Source: Polynucleobacter sp. MWH-UH23A (GTDB lineage: Bacteria > Pseudomonadota > Gammaproteobacteria > Burkholderiales > Burkholderiaceae). From it: 64,000 nt of DNA. Below, piece after piece: positions 36,028 through 49,713 of the stretch (position 1 is the stretch's first letter; each line of letters opens with the position of its first letter). The stretch covers positions 186,001 to 250,000 of the forward strand of contig NZ_CP099572.1 in the NCBI RefSeq assembly GCF_040409805.1, written 5' to 3'. The notes under the pieces were generated by a model. That model was not told the DNA's origin and searched no databases. It saw nothing but the letters and a program-made list of their open reading frames with translations. The position numbers and the translations under genes were made by a program.

Positions 36028-36618
36028 TTAAGTCAAGGACATTGCGATTATCTGAATTAGTGCAATTACCAAGAGTGTGGACAATGCCGCTGCAAGATCA
36101 TCAATCATGATGCCAAAACCTTGCCACCATATTTGTAATGGAGTTAATGGCGTATCCATATCTTCTTTGTTTTTAAAATGTCGATCAATCCAGCCTATTG
36201 GACCTGGTTTGACTGCATCAAAAAATCTGAACAATGCAAAAGCCAAAATTTGAATCCAAAGATTGCTTGGCATGATAAGTCCCAGAATGACCCAGAACGC
36301 AATCATCTCATCCCAAACAATACCGCCAAAATCTTGCTTTCCCAATGCCTCACTAACGGATCCACAGATCCAGCAACCCCAAATAAATCCAACTCCCAGA
36401 GCCCATAAGAGTGCAGGTGTACCAGACAAAGGAAAAATAAAGTCGACAATTAAATAGATGGCCCAAGCCCATAGGGTGCCAGCTGTGCCTGAGGCTACAG
36501 GGCTAAGACCGCTTCCAAATCCAAAAGCAAGAACCCTATTCACGCTTCCTAACATCCACTTGTAATTTGGCTTTATGGTTAGCTCTTGTGAAGCAGTGTT
36601 ATTCACGAAGTTGTTCAT
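36028..36618 (-). CDS. pgpA: Phosphatidylglycerophosphatase A
   Basis: Makes phosphatidylglycerol by removing phosphate from its precursor. The 196-aa membrane protein has the family motifs FGSGLSPVASGTAGTL, the acidic DFGGIVWDEMIAFWV, and RFFDAVKPGPIGWIDR, with about three to four helices. Its start overlaps the thiL stop by 4 bases, indicating translational coupling. Confidence 0.93.
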   Translation of the reverse strand: MNNFVNNTASQELTIKPNYKWMLGSVNRVLAFGFGSGLSPVASGTAGTLWAWAIYLIVDFIFPLSGTPALLWALGVGFIWGCWICGSVSEALGKQDFGGIVWDEMIAFWVILGLIMPSNLWIQILAFALFRFFDAVKPGPIGWIDRHFKNKEDMDTPLTPLQIWWQGFGIMIDDLAAALSTLLVIALIQIIAMSLT

Positions 36619-37634
36619 GCTGCAAAGTGATCAAAGGATTTGAGAAGTTGCGCTGCTTCAGTATCAGAAAGAATTTTTCCATCCGCATTCAAAATATGAA
36701 CTTGTGATGAATGATTTTTTTTCTGAGTGATTCGACCTATACAGGTTAGCGACAAATTGAGTGTCTTACTTATTTCTGAAACGGCTTGATGTTGATTTTT
36801 GGGGGCCGTGAAGCAAAGCTCGTAATCATCTCCCCCGCAAGCAGCAAATTGATTTTGAATTTGAATACTTTGTTTTTTTAGAGTATCCGATTTTGGTAGA
36901 CGATCTATGAATATTTCTGCATCTACTTGTGATTGGCGCAAGATATGTTTTAGGTCTCCAAGTAGGCCATCCGATAAATCCAGAGCTGCATTAGCAATAT
37001 CTCTTAATCTCAGGCCTAATTCAATTCTGGGGGTGGGCTGATGCATCCGATGTTCAATGACCTTCAACTCATCTTTGCTTAAGGAGATTTCATGACGCAG
37101 TGCAGCAAGAGTGAGTCTTGCATCTCCCACTGTTCCTGAAACCCAAACTTCATCATCTACTTTTGACCCTGACCTACGAATGGCTTTTCCATGGGGCACG
37201 CTACCAAAAGCAGTAATAGAAATGGTGAGTGGACCTGCGGTAGTGTCCCCGCCTATTAGCGGGCAACCAAACCGATTGGCAATGGAAAATAAACCCTCAG
37301 AAAAAGTCTCTAACCATTGCTCGTCCATATTGGGCAAAGCGATTGAGAGGGTAAAGCCAAGGGGTTTAGCACCCATTGCCGCAAGGTCTGAAAGGTTGAC
37401 CGCTAGGGCTTTACGGCCCAGTTGTTCAGCGTTAGCACCCCTTAAGAAGTGTCGACCTTCAACGAGCATATCGCTGGTGATGGTAATTTCTTCACCTGAT
37501 GGTGGGTTGATGAGTGCGCAATCATCCCCGATGCCTAAGTTGATCGCAGGATTAGGAGATTGCGCAAGAGATGGCGTTTTGAAAAAACGCTCAATCAGGT
37601 CAAATTCACCCAAAGGCTTGGAGGAAGAGTGCAT
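36615..37634 (-). CDS. thiL: Thiamine-monophosphate kinase
   Basis: Last step of thiamine diphosphate synthesis. The 339-aa protein opens with GEFDLIERFF and has GIGDDCALI, the acidic TSDMLVEGRHF, NLSDLAAMGAKPL, GGDTTAG and DLSDGLLGDL, all ThiL hallmarks. The C-terminal half contains CGGDDYELCFT. First gene of the thiL-pgpA-pncC operon. Confidence 0.95.
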   Translation of the reverse strand: MHSSSKPLGEFDLIERFFKTPSLAQSPNPAINLGIGDDCALINPPSGEEITITSDMLVEGRHFLRGANAEQLGRKALAVNLSDLAAMGAKPLGFTLSIALPNMDEQWLETFSEGLFSIANRFGCPLIGGDTTAGPLTISITAFGSVPHGKAIRRSGSKVDDEVWVSGTVGDARLTLAALRHEISLSKDELKVIEHRMHQPTPRIELGLRLRDIANAALDLSDGLLGDLKHILRQSQVDAEIFIDRLPKSDTLKKQSIQIQNQFAACGGDDYELCFTAPKNQHQAVSEISKTLNLSLTCIGRITQKKNHSSQVHILNADGKILSDTEAAQLLKSFDHFAA

Positions 37635-37737
37635 GTCCTATTTTATGGCTCTTGGGACTAGAGTGCTCGAGAGGAATAGAATTGATGATCTATTTAGCAT
37701 TTCAAGATAAAAGTAAAACAAACTAGTGAGTTCGTTG

Positions 37738-40059
37738 ATGAGTAAAGATAACAGTAAAGAACAACAAATTGCAGCTTTGAGACAGGCTGCCCTTCAGTAT
37801 CACGAGTCTCCAGTTCCTGGAAAGATTGAGATTGCACCTACTAAGCAACTCACAAATCAACGCGATCTGGCTTTGGCTTACACGCCAGGTGTTGCCGCTC
37901 CTTGTGAAGAGATCGTCAAGAATCCTGCAAACGCATTTAAGTACACCGCCAAAGGCAATCTTGTTGGCGTAATTACAAACGGTACTGCTGTGCTTGGATT
38001 GGGAAATATTGGCCCACTAGCTAGTAAGCCGGTGATGGAAGGTAAAGCAGTCCTCTTTAAGAAATTTGCAGGCATTGATGTTTTCGATATTGAAGTCAAT
38101 GAAAACGATCCTGACAAACTCGTTGAGATTATTGCCGCACTTGAGCCAACATTTGGTGGCATCAATTTAGAAGATATTAAAGCACCAGATTGTTTTGTGG
38201 TTGAGCGTAAGCTACAAGCGCGCATGAAGATTCCCGTCTTTCATGATGATCAACATGGAACTGCAATCGTTGTAGCTGCGGCGATCCTCAATGGTTTGAA
38301 GGTGGTTGGTAAAGATGTTGGCAATGTGAAGTTAGTTACTTCTGGTGCTGGCGCCGCGGCCTTAGCTTGCTTGGATTTATTGGTTGACTTGGGTATCCCA
38401 CGTAAAAATATTTGGGTAACTGACCTTGCAGGTGTTGCCTATAAAGGTCGTAAAGAATTAATGGATCCAGAGAAGGAGCCGTTCTGCCAAGAGACCGATT
38501 TACGCACTTTGGATGATGTGATTGCAGGTGCAGATATCTTCTTGGGTCTATCGGCTGGCGGTGTCTTAAAACAAGAGATGGTGAAAAAGATGGCAGATAA
38601 GCCACTCATCTACGCTCTTGCAAATCCAACCCCAGAAATTCTTCCGGAAGAGGTGAGAGCAGTTCGTCCTGATGCAGTGATGGCAACAGGACGCACTGAT
38701 TATCCAAATCAGGTGAATAACGTTTTGTGTTTCCCATTTATTTTCCGTGGCGCATTAGACGTGGGCGCAACCACGATTACACGCGGTATGGAAGTTGCCG
38801 CAGTAAAAGCTGTAGCAGAGTTAGCTCAAGCTGAGCAAAGCGAAGTGGTGGCATCGGTATACGGTATTGAGAATTTATCGTTTGGTCCAGAGTATCTAAT
38901 TCCAAAACCATTTGATCCACGTTTGATTACAGTCATCGCACCTGCAGTTGCTAAAGCGGCAATGGATGATGGTGTGGCTTCTCGTCCTATTAAAGACTTT
39001 GATGCGTACCGCAATCAATTACAGCAATTTGTGTACCACTCCGGTACTTTGATGAAGCCCCTCTTTAGTATTGCTAAGCGCGTACCTGCCAATCGGAAGC
39101 GCATCGTCTTTGCCGAGGGTGAAGATGAGCGCGTATTACGCGCGGTGCAAATCATTATTGATGAGCATTTGGCAACCCCAATTTTGATTGGTCGTCCAGC
39201 GGTTATTGAGCATCGAATTGAGAAGTTCGGCTTGCGTATGAAATCTGGTGATGATTTTGAGATTGTTAATCCGGAGAATGACGCTCGTTACCGTGATTTC
39301 TGGCAGACCTATCTTGGCCTAACTGAGCGCAAAGGCGTTACCGAATCTTTTGCGAAGTTAGAGATGCGTCGTCGTAATAGTTTGATTGGATCTGTCATGA
39401 TCAGCAAAGGCATGGCTGATGGCATGATTTGTGGCACGGTCGGCAACTCTGCAACGCATTTGAAGTATGTTGATGAGGTCGTTGGTCGTGAGCCTGGTGC
39501 AAAGGTCTATGGTGCAATGTCAGGCTTAATCTTGCCTGGTCGCCAAGTATTTTTGGTTGATACCCATATCAACATCGACCCCAGCGCTGAAGAGTTGACC
39601 GAGTTGACTTTGATGGCAGCAAGCGAAATGCGCAAATTGGGACTAGTACCTAAAGTTGCGTTGCTATCCCACTCCAATTTTGGATCTAGTAATGCGCCAT
39701 CGGCAGTCAAAATGCGCGAAGTACTGGCATTGATTCAAAAAGCAGATCCTACTCTTGAAATTGATGGTGAAATGCATGGCGATAGCGCTTTGGATGAAAC
39801 CATTCGCGCTGGCGCGGTCACCTCATCCCCATTGAAAGGCGATGCTAACCTGCTGGTACTGCCAAATATTGACGCAGCCAACATTTCTTACAACTTGTTA
39901 AAAACTGCGGCTGGTAATGGCATCGCAATTGGACCGTTGCTCTTGGGTGTTGCTAAACCAATTCACATTCTGACTCCGGCAGCTACCGTTCGTCGTATCG
40001 TTAATGTCACCACTTTGGCGGTTGTGGAGGCTGCAAGTAACGCTAGGGGCATCTCCTAA
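37738..40059 (+). CDS. maeB: NADP-dependent malic enzyme, hybrid with phosphotransacetylase-like domain
   Basis: Oxidative decarboxylation of malate to pyruvate, giving NADPH. Residues about 1-430 are the malic enzyme ([24 protein letters not shown], the Rossmann GAGAAAL); residues about 440-773 are a phosphate acetyltransferase-like domain ([50 protein letters not shown]), as in E. coli MaeB, where it is regulatory (acetyl-CoA sensing). I take the ATG at 37738; a GTG at 37726 is in frame and neither has a clear SD. Confidence 0.94.
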   Translation: MSKDNSKEQQIAALRQAALQYHESPVPGKIEIAPTKQLTNQRDLALAYTPGVAAPCEEIVKNPANAFKYTAKGNLVGVITNGTAVLGLGNIGPLASKPVMEGKAVLFKKFAGIDVFDIEVNENDPDKLVEIIAALEPTFGGINLEDIKAPDCFVVERKLQARMKIPVFHDDQHGTAIVVAAAILNGLKVVGKDVGNVKLVTSGAGAAALACLDLLVDLGIPRKNIWVTDLAGVAYKGRKELMDPEKEPFCQETDLRTLDDVIAGADIFLGLSAGGVLKQEMVKKMADKPLIYALANPTPEILPEEVRAVRPDAVMATGRTDYPNQVNNVLCFPFIFRGALDVGATTITRGMEVAAVKAVAELAQAEQSEVVASVYGIENLSFGPEYLIPKPFDPRLITVIAPAVAKAAMDDGVASRPIKDFDAYRNQLQQFVYHSGTLMKPLFSIAKRVPANRKRIVFAEGEDERVLRAVQIIIDEHLATPILIGRPAVIEHRIEKFGLRMKSGDDFEIVNPENDARYRDFWQTYLGLTERKGVTESFAKLEMRRRNSLIGSVMISKGMADGMICGTVGNSATHLKYVDEVVGREPGAKVYGAMSGLILPGRQVFLVDTHINIDPSAEELTELTLMAASEMRKLGLVPKVALLSHSNFGSSNAPSAVKMREVLALIQKADPTLEIDGEMHGDSALDETIRAGAVTSSPLKGDANLLVLPNIDAANISYNLLKTAAGNGIAIGPLLLGVAKPIHILTPAATVRRIVNVTTLAVVEAASNARGIS

Positions 40060-40066
40060 GTTCTTA

Positions 40067-40102
40067 TAATTTATGTAAGTTATCACTAACTTACATAAAT
40101 TA
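40067..40102. repeat. Perfect 16-bp inverted repeat after maeB
   Basis: TAATTTATGTAAGTTA and its exact reverse complement flank a TCAC loop. It is AT-rich and begins 8 bases after the maeB stop. It has no T run after it, so it is not a standard terminator. It could be an operator, a transcript-end stabiliser, or a degenerate terminator. Confidence 0.8.
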
Positions 40103-40187
40103 ATTACATATAAATCAAATACTTATAAATAAGTTGTCGTATTTGGGCTTGATTTGATGGCGTGTTAAGGGTAACCTAGCACCCATC

Positions 40188-40808
40188 ATGAATAATCGCT
40201 CTGAAAACACCAATACAGCCAGCTTCGAAGAACATAGCCGCGCTGAAAGTTGGGATAGCAACGATCGACTTGAGTCTGAATCGTCTGCTGCCAATATTTA
40301 TGCCGAGGGCGGCTTATCTCGTTTACAAACCTATGCAGCAAATCAAGTTTCGGGGAAAAAAGTGACAGCTTCTTGGCGTGCCGCTTTGGCCGTTCGCGAT
40401 GCCGGACCGCCTGCTATGTTGCGCAGTGTGCGCACTAACATCGTGCAATCGATTCGCGCATTCCGTACACCTGATTTGCAAGAAGCTGCTACTGAGCTCG
40501 GTCAACATTTTATTTATGCCAATTGCGCAAATGCAATGACCAAGGGTGAAGTGCTAGAGGCAATCGCGATTGCTTATACCTTTACCAAACAGCAGGCTAA
40601 AAATTTCGATCCGCTGTTAGACGCATTGACAACGACTACTGACAAAGCAGGTCAACAACCTGGATTTGTGGTGGTGCTTGAAGGTTTGCCTTGCACACAA
40701 AAATTCGACAAAGAAGCTCGCGAAACTTTATTAGATGTGTTCCGTGATGCCGTGGATTATTGGGCTGAGCGTCGCACACCGTATCGCGTGTTCTACTCTT
40801 TCGCTTAA
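40188..40808 (+). CDS. Barstar-family (barnase inhibitor-like) protein
   Basis: A 206-aa protein. The first 65 residues are polar and probably disordered (many Ser, Asn, Glu). The C-terminal part (about 105-206) resembles the barstar fold as annotated in Burkholderiales: ATELGQHFIYANCA, KGEVLEAIAIAYTF, FDPLLDALTTT, VVVLEGLPCTQKFDKEARETLL and VFRDAVDYWAERRTPYRVFY. Classical barstar inhibits a secreted RNase; no barnase-like toxin is nearby, so in this lineage it may have another role. It is a single-gene unit ending at a terminator. Confidence 0.7.
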   Translation: MNNRSENTNTASFEEHSRAESWDSNDRLESESSAANIYAEGGLSRLQTYAANQVSGKKVTASWRAALAVRDAGPPAMLRSVRTNIVQSIRAFRTPDLQEAATELGQHFIYANCANAMTKGEVLEAIAIAYTFTKQQAKNFDPLLDALTTTTDKAGQQPGFVVVLEGLPCTQKFDKEARETLLDVFRDAVDYWAERRTPYRVFYSFA

Positions 40809-40832
40809 AAGATTATTACCGTCAAAGCCTTG

Positions 40833-40856
40833 AAACGCCTCACTTGAGGCGTTTTT
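40833..40856. terminator. Terminator overlapping the rsmE 3' end
   Basis: AAACGCCTC / GAGGCGTTT pair in a 9-bp stem with ACTT loop, followed by T. It ends the barstar-family transcript. The rsmE stop (40840-40842) lies inside the stem, so the last rsmE codons double as the terminator on the other strand. Confidence 0.85.
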
Positions 40857-41598
40857 GCATTTCTGGGTTCCACACACTGTGCACTGCCGTAATAGCTACT
40901 ACGCCTGCCGTCTCCGTGCGTAGCACTCGCTCTCCAAGGGATACTATTTGATAGCCTGCAGCTTGAGCTCGCGATTCTTCCTCGGGTGAGTGACCTCCCT
41001 CTGGGCCGATCATGAGAACGATATCTTGAGGTTCTGTTTCCATTAGAACTGAGTACAAACTTTGAGATGCATCGGGACTAAGAAGAAGCTTTAACTTAGG
41101 TTTGGATTCCTTCAAATACTCATCAAAAGTTTGAATAGGCTCGAGTGTTGCAAGAACCGTTCTATCGCATTGCTCGCATGCTGCCTGAATAATCCCTTTC
41201 CAGTGAGTAAGTCGTTTTTGGGCCCGATCTTGATCGCTTGGTCGAGTTAGCTTGAGGATTGATCGCTCGCACTGTAAGGGGGCAATTGCTTGCGCACCAG
41301 TTTCAATAGCTTTTTCGACAATCCAGTCCATTTTGTCGCCACCAGCAAGACCTTGCGCCAAGGTAATGGCATAAGGCGTTTCACGGTGAGTGTCAGTGCG
41401 GATTTCGCTTAATTGGGCTGTGCCACTTTTCCCGCTCAGGGATAGGAGTTTGGCTTTGGCAACTTGGCCTTTTCCATCAAAAATCGGGAAGGTTTCTCCA
41501 AGTTCAATTCGTCTGACACGTAAATGATGGGCTACCTCTGGGGTGAGGGAGGTTGGCTTTTCGGAATCCCATGGTCCGGGAAGATAAAATTGAGGCAT
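40840..41598 (-). CDS. rsmE: 16S rRNA (uracil-1498-N3)-methyltransferase
   Basis: SPOUT-class methylase modifying U1498 in the decoding region. The 252-aa protein has an N-terminal PUA-like domain ([20 protein letters not shown]), [27 protein letters not shown], then the knotted C-terminal SAM site [14 protein letters not shown] and [16 protein letters not shown]. It is divergent from tkt across 44 bases. Confidence 0.94.
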   Translation of the reverse strand: MPQFYLPGPWDSEKPTSLTPEVAHHLRVRRIELGETFPIFDGKGQVAKAKLLSLSGKSGTAQLSEIRTDTHRETPYAITLAQGLAGGDKMDWIVEKAIETGAQAIAPLQCERSILKLTRPSDQDRAQKRLTHWKGIIQAACEQCDRTVLATLEPIQTFDEYLKESKPKLKLLLSPDASQSLYSVLMETEPQDIVLMIGPEGGHSPEEESRAQAAGYQIVSLGERVLRTETAGVVAITAVHSVWNPEMQKRLK

Positions 41599-41642
41599 TA
41601 CTGAAATATAGCCAATTTATTTTCCCAGAGACCATTTTTACG

Positions 41643-43646
41643 ATGTCAAATCTTCAAATTCGCATGGCCAATGCCATTCGCGCCCTATCCATGGATGCAG
41701 TTCAGCAGGCAAATTCAGGTCACCCTGGTATGCCAATGGGTATGGCAGATATTGCTGTTGGTCTATGGAATGAGCATTTAAAGCACAACCCTACAGATCC
41801 TCATTGGATCGATCGTGATCGCTTTGTGTTGTCTAACGGTCACGGCTCGATGTTGTTGTACTCCTTATTACATCTCTCTGGTTATGACTTACCAATTGAA
41901 GAATTAAAAAATTTCCGTCAATTGCATAGCAAAACACCAGGTCATCCAGAGTATGGAATTACTCCCGGAGTTGAAACAACTACAGGTCCATTAGGTCAGG
42001 GCATTTCTAATGCAGTTGGTATGGCCTTGGCAGAGAAATTACTTGCTGAAGAATTTAATCGCCCCGGTCACAACATCATTGATCACTACACCTATGTCTT
42101 CTTAGGTGATGGTTGTTTGATGGAGGGTATTAGTCATGAGGTTTGCTCATTGGCGGGTACTCTGAAGTTAAACAAGTTGATTGCGCTTTGGGATGACAAC
42201 GGTATTTCCATCGATGGAAAAGTAGTCTCTTGGTTTAATGAAGACACGCCTAAACGCTTTGAAGCCTATGGCTGGAACGTGATTCGTGATATTGATGGTC
42301 ATAATGCGGAAGCCGTTTCCAAGGCGATTGCAAAAGCGAAGAAGAGCGATAAACCGACTCTTATTTGCTGTAAGACCGCGATCGGCCAAGGCTCACCAAA
42401 TATGGCTGGCACCGATAAGGTCCATGGCTCACCACTAGGTGCCACTGAAATTGCAGCAACACGTGTTGCCTTGAATTGGCCGTATGCCCCATTTGAAGTG
42501 CCTAAAGATATTTATGCTGCTTGGGATTTCAAAAAACGTGGTCAAGCACTTGAGCATGAGTGGAACAAAGACTTCCAAAAATACAAAACTAAATTTCCTG
42601 AACTTGCCGCAGAATTACAGCGTCGCATGCAAGGGGATTTATCCAAAGATTTTGCGCCAACCCTCAACAAATATTTGAAGGCATGCCAAGCAAAAGCGGA
42701 AACCGTTGCAACACGTAAAGCAAGTCAAAATGCAATTGAAGCATTAGCTCCCGCATTACCTGAGTTTATGGGCGGCTCTGCAGATTTAACAGGCTCGAAT
42801 TTAACCAATTGGTCAGCATGTAAGGCAGTTCGTGGTGATAAATGGGGTAACCATATTAATTACGGTGTGCGTGAGTTTGGTATGAGTGCCATCATGAATG
42901 GTATTGCGCTTCACGGCGGATACATTCCGTTTGGCGGTACCTTCCTAACGTTCTCAGACTACAGTCGCAATGCCATCCGTATGGCTGCTTTGATGAAACT
43001 GCGTAGTATCTTTGTCTTCACGCATGACTCAATTGGATTGGGTGAAGATGGACCTACCCACCAGTCTGTAGAGCATGTAGCTAGTCTCCGTTTGATCCCA
43101 AATTTGATGGTCTGGCGCCCTTGCGACACCACCGAGAGTGCAGTAGCTTGGGGTGCAGCAATCGAACGCAAGAACGGCCCAAGTGCCCTGATTTTTAGCC
43201 GTCAAAATTGCCCGTTTGTTTCACGCTCTGCAGCGCAAATCAAAGATATCGCACGTGGCGGCTACGTATTGCGTGATCCACAATCTGGAAAAATTGATGC
43301 AGTGATTATTGCAACTGGCTCTGAAATTGCTTTGGCACTGCAGACTGCAGAACGTTTAGAAAAAGAAAGTAATGGAAAGATCGGTCTTCGTGTTGTTTCA
43401 ATGCCTTCCACCACAGTCTTTGATCAACAAAACGCAACATACAAATCATCAGTCTTGCTACCCAATATTCCTCGCATTGCTATTGAGGCGGGTGTCAGTG
43501 ATTTTTGGTGGAAGTATGGCTGTGCAGCAGTACATGGGGTGGACACCTTTGGTGAGTCTGCACCTGCAGGTCAGTTGTATGAATATTTTGGCTTAACAGT
43601 AGATCAAATTGCAAAGACTGTGCAGCAGTGCATCAATAAGAAGTGA
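41643..43646 (+). CDS. tkt: Transketolase
   Basis: Thiamine-diphosphate enzyme of the pentose phosphate pathway and, in this context, of ribose and erythrose-4-phosphate supply. The 667-aa protein has [26 protein letters not shown], the ThDP motif [12 protein letters not shown]...[10 protein letters not shown], and the pyrimidine-site [20 protein letters not shown]. An ATG at 41553 is in frame but would run 46 bases into divergent rsmE; homologues begin at [12 protein letters not shown] (41643). gap follows 49 bases later. Confidence 0.95.
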   Translation: MSNLQIRMANAIRALSMDAVQQANSGHPGMPMGMADIAVGLWNEHLKHNPTDPHWIDRDRFVLSNGHGSMLLYSLLHLSGYDLPIEELKNFRQLHSKTPGHPEYGITPGVETTTGPLGQGISNAVGMALAEKLLAEEFNRPGHNIIDHYTYVFLGDGCLMEGISHEVCSLAGTLKLNKLIALWDDNGISIDGKVVSWFNEDTPKRFEAYGWNVIRDIDGHNAEAVSKAIAKAKKSDKPTLICCKTAIGQGSPNMAGTDKVHGSPLGATEIAATRVALNWPYAPFEVPKDIYAAWDFKKRGQALEHEWNKDFQKYKTKFPELAAELQRRMQGDLSKDFAPTLNKYLKACQAKAETVATRKASQNAIEALAPALPEFMGGSADLTGSNLTNWSACKAVRGDKWGNHINYGVREFGMSAIMNGIALHGGYIPFGGTFLTFSDYSRNAIRMAALMKLRSIFVFTHDSIGLGEDGPTHQSVEHVASLRLIPNLMVWRPCDTTESAVAWGAAIERKNGPSALIFSRQNCPFVSRSAAQIKDIARGGYVLRDPQSGKIDAVIIATGSEIALALQTAERLEKESNGKIGLRVVSMPSTTVFDQQNATYKSSVLLPNIPRIAIEAGVSDFWWKYGCAAVHGVDTFGESAPAGQLYEYFGLTVDQIAKTVQQCINKK

Positions 43647-43695
43647 TTTGAAAATACTAACTACGAATGAATTCAATATTAGCTAGGGGAAATCA

Positions 43696-44724
43696 ATGAC
43701 AATTCGTGTCGCAATTAATGGTTATGGACGTATCGGTCGCATGGTATTGCGTGCCTTGTATGAAGATCAAGTAAACGGCAAGCCACGTCGTGATATCAAA
43801 GTCGTTGCTATTAATGCGATGGGTGATATCGCCATCAATGCCCATTTGACTCAATATGATTCAGCGCACGGGCGCTTCCCGGCTGAGGTTTCAGTGGATG
43901 GTGATCACATGGTAGTAAATGGTGATCGCATCAAAATGTTTTGCACTCGCAATCCTGCAGAAACTCCATGGGGCGAGTTGGGCGTTGATTTAGTTTTGGA
44001 GTGCACTGGCAAGTTCACTTCAAAAGAAAAAGCCATGATTCATATTCAGCAGGGCGCTAAGAAAGTCTTGATTTCTGCGCCTGGTGAAAAAGATGTGGAT
44101 GCGACCATTGTGTACGGCGTCAATCAAAATGTATTAAAGCCAAGTGATGTTGTTGTATCAAACGCAAGCTGCACTACAAACTGTTTGGCTCCATTGGTAA
44201 AGCCATTGCTAGAAAAAATTGGCATTGAATCTGGTTTGATGACAACCATTCATGCCTTTACAAATGATCAAGTATTAACGGATGTGTATCACAAGGATAT
44301 GCGCCGTGCACGTTCTGCTGTAAGCAGCATGATTCCAACTAAAACTGGTGCAGCAAAAGCCGTAGGTTTAGTATTGCCAGCATTGGCAGGGCGTTTTGAT
44401 GGTTTTGCAATGCGCGTTCCAGTGATTAACGTTTCTGTAGTCGATCTCACATTTGCTGCAAGTCGCGCAACCAGTGTTGATGAAGTAAACGCTATTTTGA
44501 AAGCTGCTAGTGAGGGTGAGCTCAAGGGTATCTTGGGCTTTAATACCTTGCCTTTGGTTTCGATCGACTTTAACCATGACCCTCGTCCAAGTATTTATGA
44601 TGCTTCCCAAACTCGCGTTTCTGCGGATGGCAAGCTAGTTAAGGTATTGGCTTGGTATGACAACGAATGGGGTTACTCAGTGCAAATGCTCAATGCAGCA
44701 GAAGCATTAATGGCAGTTAAGTAA
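43696..44724 (+). CDS. gap: Glyceraldehyde-3-phosphate dehydrogenase, type I
   Basis: Central glycolytic/gluconeogenic NAD enzyme. The 342-aa protein has [15 protein letters not shown], the active site SNASC159[21 protein letters not shown] and [13 protein letters not shown]. Ribosome site AGGGG lies before the ATG. The following gap ends in a strong terminator. Expressed with or just after tkt. Confidence 0.95.
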   Translation: MTIRVAINGYGRIGRMVLRALYEDQVNGKPRRDIKVVAINAMGDIAINAHLTQYDSAHGRFPAEVSVDGDHMVVNGDRIKMFCTRNPAETPWGELGVDLVLECTGKFTSKEKAMIHIQQGAKKVLISAPGEKDVDATIVYGVNQNVLKPSDVVVSNASCTTNCLAPLVKPLLEKIGIESGLMTTIHAFTNDQVLTDVYHKDMRRARSAVSSMIPTKTGAAKAVGLVLPALAGRFDGFAMRVPVINVSVVDLTFAASRATSVDEVNAILKAASEGELKGILGFNTLPLVSIDFNHDPRPSIYDASQTRVSADGKLVKVLAWYDNEWGYSVQMLNAAEALMAVK

Positions 44725-44773
44725 TTAAAAGCATCTAATTAACGTTTACTGCATCTAAAAGTCGTTAAAAAAC

Positions 44774-44802
44774 AAAAAAGACCTCAAATTGAGGTCTTTT
44801 TT
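44774..44802. terminator. Bidirectional terminator between gap and fur
   Basis: AAAAAAGACCTC / GAGGTCTTTTTT, a perfect 12-bp inverted repeat with AAATT loop, lies between the convergent gap and fur genes. A and T tracts flank both sides. Confidence 0.93.
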
Positions 44803-44846
44803 GTTGTCTGAGAAGTTAAAAATGAGCCAAAAGTCTTTAAAAATAC

Positions 44847-45302
44847 TTATTTTTGCTTATTACGGCAGTTTTTCTTTTGGCAATGGCCGTACATCGCTAG
44901 GGCATGTTCTTGAAGCTTAAATCCAAGGTTTTTGGCAATATCTCGCTGCCTTTTTTCAATGGCTTCATCCACAAACTCCTCTACATGCCCGCAATCTAGG
45001 CAGATTAAGTGGTCGTGGTGCTGGCCTTCATTAAGCTCATAAATCGCCCTACTATCGCCTTTGCTGGACTCAAAATGGCTTCGCAGCAATAAGCCGGCTT
45101 GCTCAAACTGGGTGAGGACCCGATATACCGTAGCCAGACCAATTTCTTGGTCTTCTTTAGCCAGGGCCATAAATACGTCCTCAGCGCTGAAGTGAGTGCC
45201 GCTGTTCTGGTGGAAAAAGTCCAAGATTTTCATGCGCGGCCCTGTGGCCTTGAGGCCAATATCGCGTAGATTTTCAGGAGTAGGGTTTTGGTTCGTATTC
45301 AT
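44847..45302 (-). CDS. fur: Ferric uptake regulator Fur
   Basis: Iron-dependent repressor, 151 aa. Winged helix: [16 protein letters not shown] and [30 protein letters not shown]. The dimer/metal domain has [25 protein letters not shown] with the His cluster and CxxC, and [11 protein letters not shown] at the end. The frame extends further 5', but that part lies inside the start of divergent bam[17 protein letters not shown] at 45302 is the family start. Confidence 0.94.
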   Translation of the reverse strand: MNTNQNPTPENLRDIGLKATGPRMKILDFFHQNSGTHFSAEDVFMALAKEDQEIGLATVYRVLTQFEQAGLLLRSHFESSKGDSRAIYELNEGQHHDHLICLDCGHVEEFVDEAIEKRQRDIAKNLGFKLQEHALAMYGHCQKKNCRNKQK

Positions 45303-45345
45303 GGCTTTGGAGGCTAAAATCAATGTCTTAATGATACGACCAGCT

Positions 45346-46068
45346 ATGCAAAATTGCCTTGAACTTTTTAATCGCTTTTTGAGTGCGCTCCCAAGAGGGT
45401 TTTTTACTCCCTCCAGGGACGGTGCTGTGGCGATTGCCGCAATTATGGCCCTTGGAATTGGTGGTTGCACATCTGCTGTAGACGAAACCCAACGTGCTTG
45501 GATGAATAAAGTATTTCGTCCGTATGTTCCAGATGTGGTGCAGGGCAACTTTATTTCTAGCGAGCAATATGCCAAATTGAAGCTTGGCATGACTCGCGAG
45601 CAAGTGCGTCAAATACTGGGTACGCCTTTATTAGCAAGCTACTTCCATGCAAACCGTTGGGATTACGTATTCGAATTTAAGCGCTCTGGTCAGCGTGTAG
45701 GTGCTGAGCGTCACGTCACAGTGTATTTCGATGGCGACAAATTAGTGAAGTTTGAAGGCGATGCATTGCCAACAGAGGTTGAATTGGTTGCAGAGATTGA
45801 TAACTACGCTAAATCAAAACGTTCATTCTGGGATGTCATGACGGGCTCCAATAAGCCTCCAGTAACTCCACCTTTGCAGCAACCGGAAGTGATGGTTACC
45901 AGCAAGACGGATAACTTGCCAGCTGGAGCTTCTATTCCTGCGGTGCCTGCAGAAAGTAAAAGTTCCTTTTGGGACTTCTTTGGTTCTTCAAGCAAATCCA
46001 ATGCTCAACCTGAAACGCTTGGCCCAGGTTCTTTAAATACTCCGCCTGCAACCGAAGCGAAGCAGTAA
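45346..46068 (+). CDS. bamE: Outer membrane assembly lipoprotein BamE (SmpA/OmlA)
   Basis: Small lipoprotein of the BAM complex that inserts beta-barrels into the outer membrane. A signal segment ends [11 protein letters not shown] (lipidation Cys near residue 41), followed by the SmpA/OmlA domain: [30 protein letters not shown]. The 240-aa protein is longer than E. coli BamE (113) through a Pro/Ser/Lys-rich C-terminal tail. Start at 45346 or 45331 is possible. It is divergent from fur across 43 bases, a common arrangement. Confidence 0.9.
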   Translation: MQNCLELFNRFLSALPRGFFTPSRDGAVAIAAIMALGIGGCTSAVDETQRAWMNKVFRPYVPDVVQGNFISSEQYAKLKLGMTREQVRQILGTPLLASYFHANRWDYVFEFKRSGQRVGAERHVTVYFDGDKLVKFEGDALPTEVELVAEIDNYAKSKRSFWDVMTGSNKPPVTPPLQQPEVMVTSKTDNLPAGASIPAVPAESKSSFWDFFGSSSKSNAQPETLGPGSLNTPPATEAKQ

Positions 46069-46169
46069 AAGAATTCATTTTTGTACTAACAACATGGGAA
46101 ACCATAGGCATTTCAAAACAGGCATTCAGTAGCTATTTGAAATACCTTTAATTAGAAGCGAAGAAACAC

Positions 46170-46973
46170 ATGATGAAAATTGCAATAGCTGGAGCTACTG
46201 GTCGTATGGGTAGGATGTTGATTGAGGCCGTACTCAATACGCCAGACGCGCAACTCGTTGGTGCGCTTGAGCACTCTTCCTGCCCTCAATTGGGTGAAGA
46301 TGCTGGATCTTTCCTAGGTAAAAAAACTGGTGTTGTGATTTCATCTGATGTAGCTGCTGTTCTAGCTAACGCAGAGTTTTTGATTGACTTCACAAGACCT
46401 GAAGGCACGATGGCACATTTGGCTGTAGCCGAAAAAACGGGTACCAAAATGATTATTGGTACGACAGGTCTTAGTGCAGATCAAATTGCTAACTTGAAAA
46501 AAGCATCTAGTAAATTGGCAATCGTATTTGCTCCCAATATGAGCGTTGGCGTGAATGCGACGTTCAAGCTTCTAGAAATCGCCGCCAAGATGTTGAACCA
46601 AGGATATGACATTGAGGTTATCGAAGCCCATCACCGCCATAAAGTGGATGCACCATCAGGCACAGCGCTAAAAATGGGTGAGGTGATTGCTGACGCGCTA
46701 GGTGAAAAACTAGAAGATGTTGCTGTTTACGCACGCGAAGGCCATACAGGCGAACGTAAAGAGGGTTCGATTGGCTTTGCCACGATTCGCGGCGGAGATA
46801 TTGTGGGAGATCACACAGTGCTTTTTGCAGGTGATGGCGAGCGCATTGAAATTAGCCACAAATCCTCCAGTCGTCAGTCATATGCTCAAGGTTCATTACG
46901 AGCCGCGCGCTTCTTGCAAAGCCAGACTTCAGGTCTATATGACATGCAAGATGTCTTGGGATTACGTAAGTAA
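46170..46973 (+). CDS. dapB: 4-hydroxy-tetrahydrodipicolinate reductase
   Basis: Lysine and meso-DAP synthesis. The 267-aa protein has the nucleotide motif [20 protein letters not shown], the active-site [16 protein letters not shown] and [14 protein letters not shown]. It lies downstream of bamE and upstream of leuS, the usual betaproteobacterial position. Confidence 0.95.
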   Translation: MMKIAIAGATGRMGRMLIEAVLNTPDAQLVGALEHSSCPQLGEDAGSFLGKKTGVVISSDVAAVLANAEFLIDFTRPEGTMAHLAVAEKTGTKMIIGTTGLSADQIANLKKASSKLAIVFAPNMSVGVNATFKLLEIAAKMLNQGYDIEVIEAHHRHKVDAPSGTALKMGEVIADALGEKLEDVAVYAREGHTGERKEGSIGFATIRGGDIVGDHTVLFAGDGERIEISHKSSSRQSYAQGSLRAARFLQSQTSGLYDMQDVLGLRK

Positions 46974-47024
46974 ATCAAAAATACAGTCAATAAATAAAGT
47001 AAAAGAAGAAAAGAGTTGTATTGA

Positions 47025-49694
<2,670 letters not shown>

Positions 49695-49713
49695 GTCTAT
49701 AGGAAGCATACCC

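Noticed and set aside
37111..37710. 199-codon open frame on the plus strand opposite thiL
   Set aside because: Antisense to all the ThiL motifs and without a ribosome site; a codon-bias shadow.
40068..40101. Inverted repeat after maeB as the end of an insertion sequence or attachment site
   Set aside because: No transposase, integrase or second copy is present; the short loop fits an RNA hairpin or operator better.
41553..43646. Longer transketolase start
   Set aside because: Would overlap the divergent rsmE start and add residues not found in transketolases; ATG at 41643 fits homologues.
44847..45590. Longer 247-codon fur frame
   Set aside because: The added N-terminus lies in the divergent bamE gene, and all Fur proteins begin near the chosen ATG at 45302.
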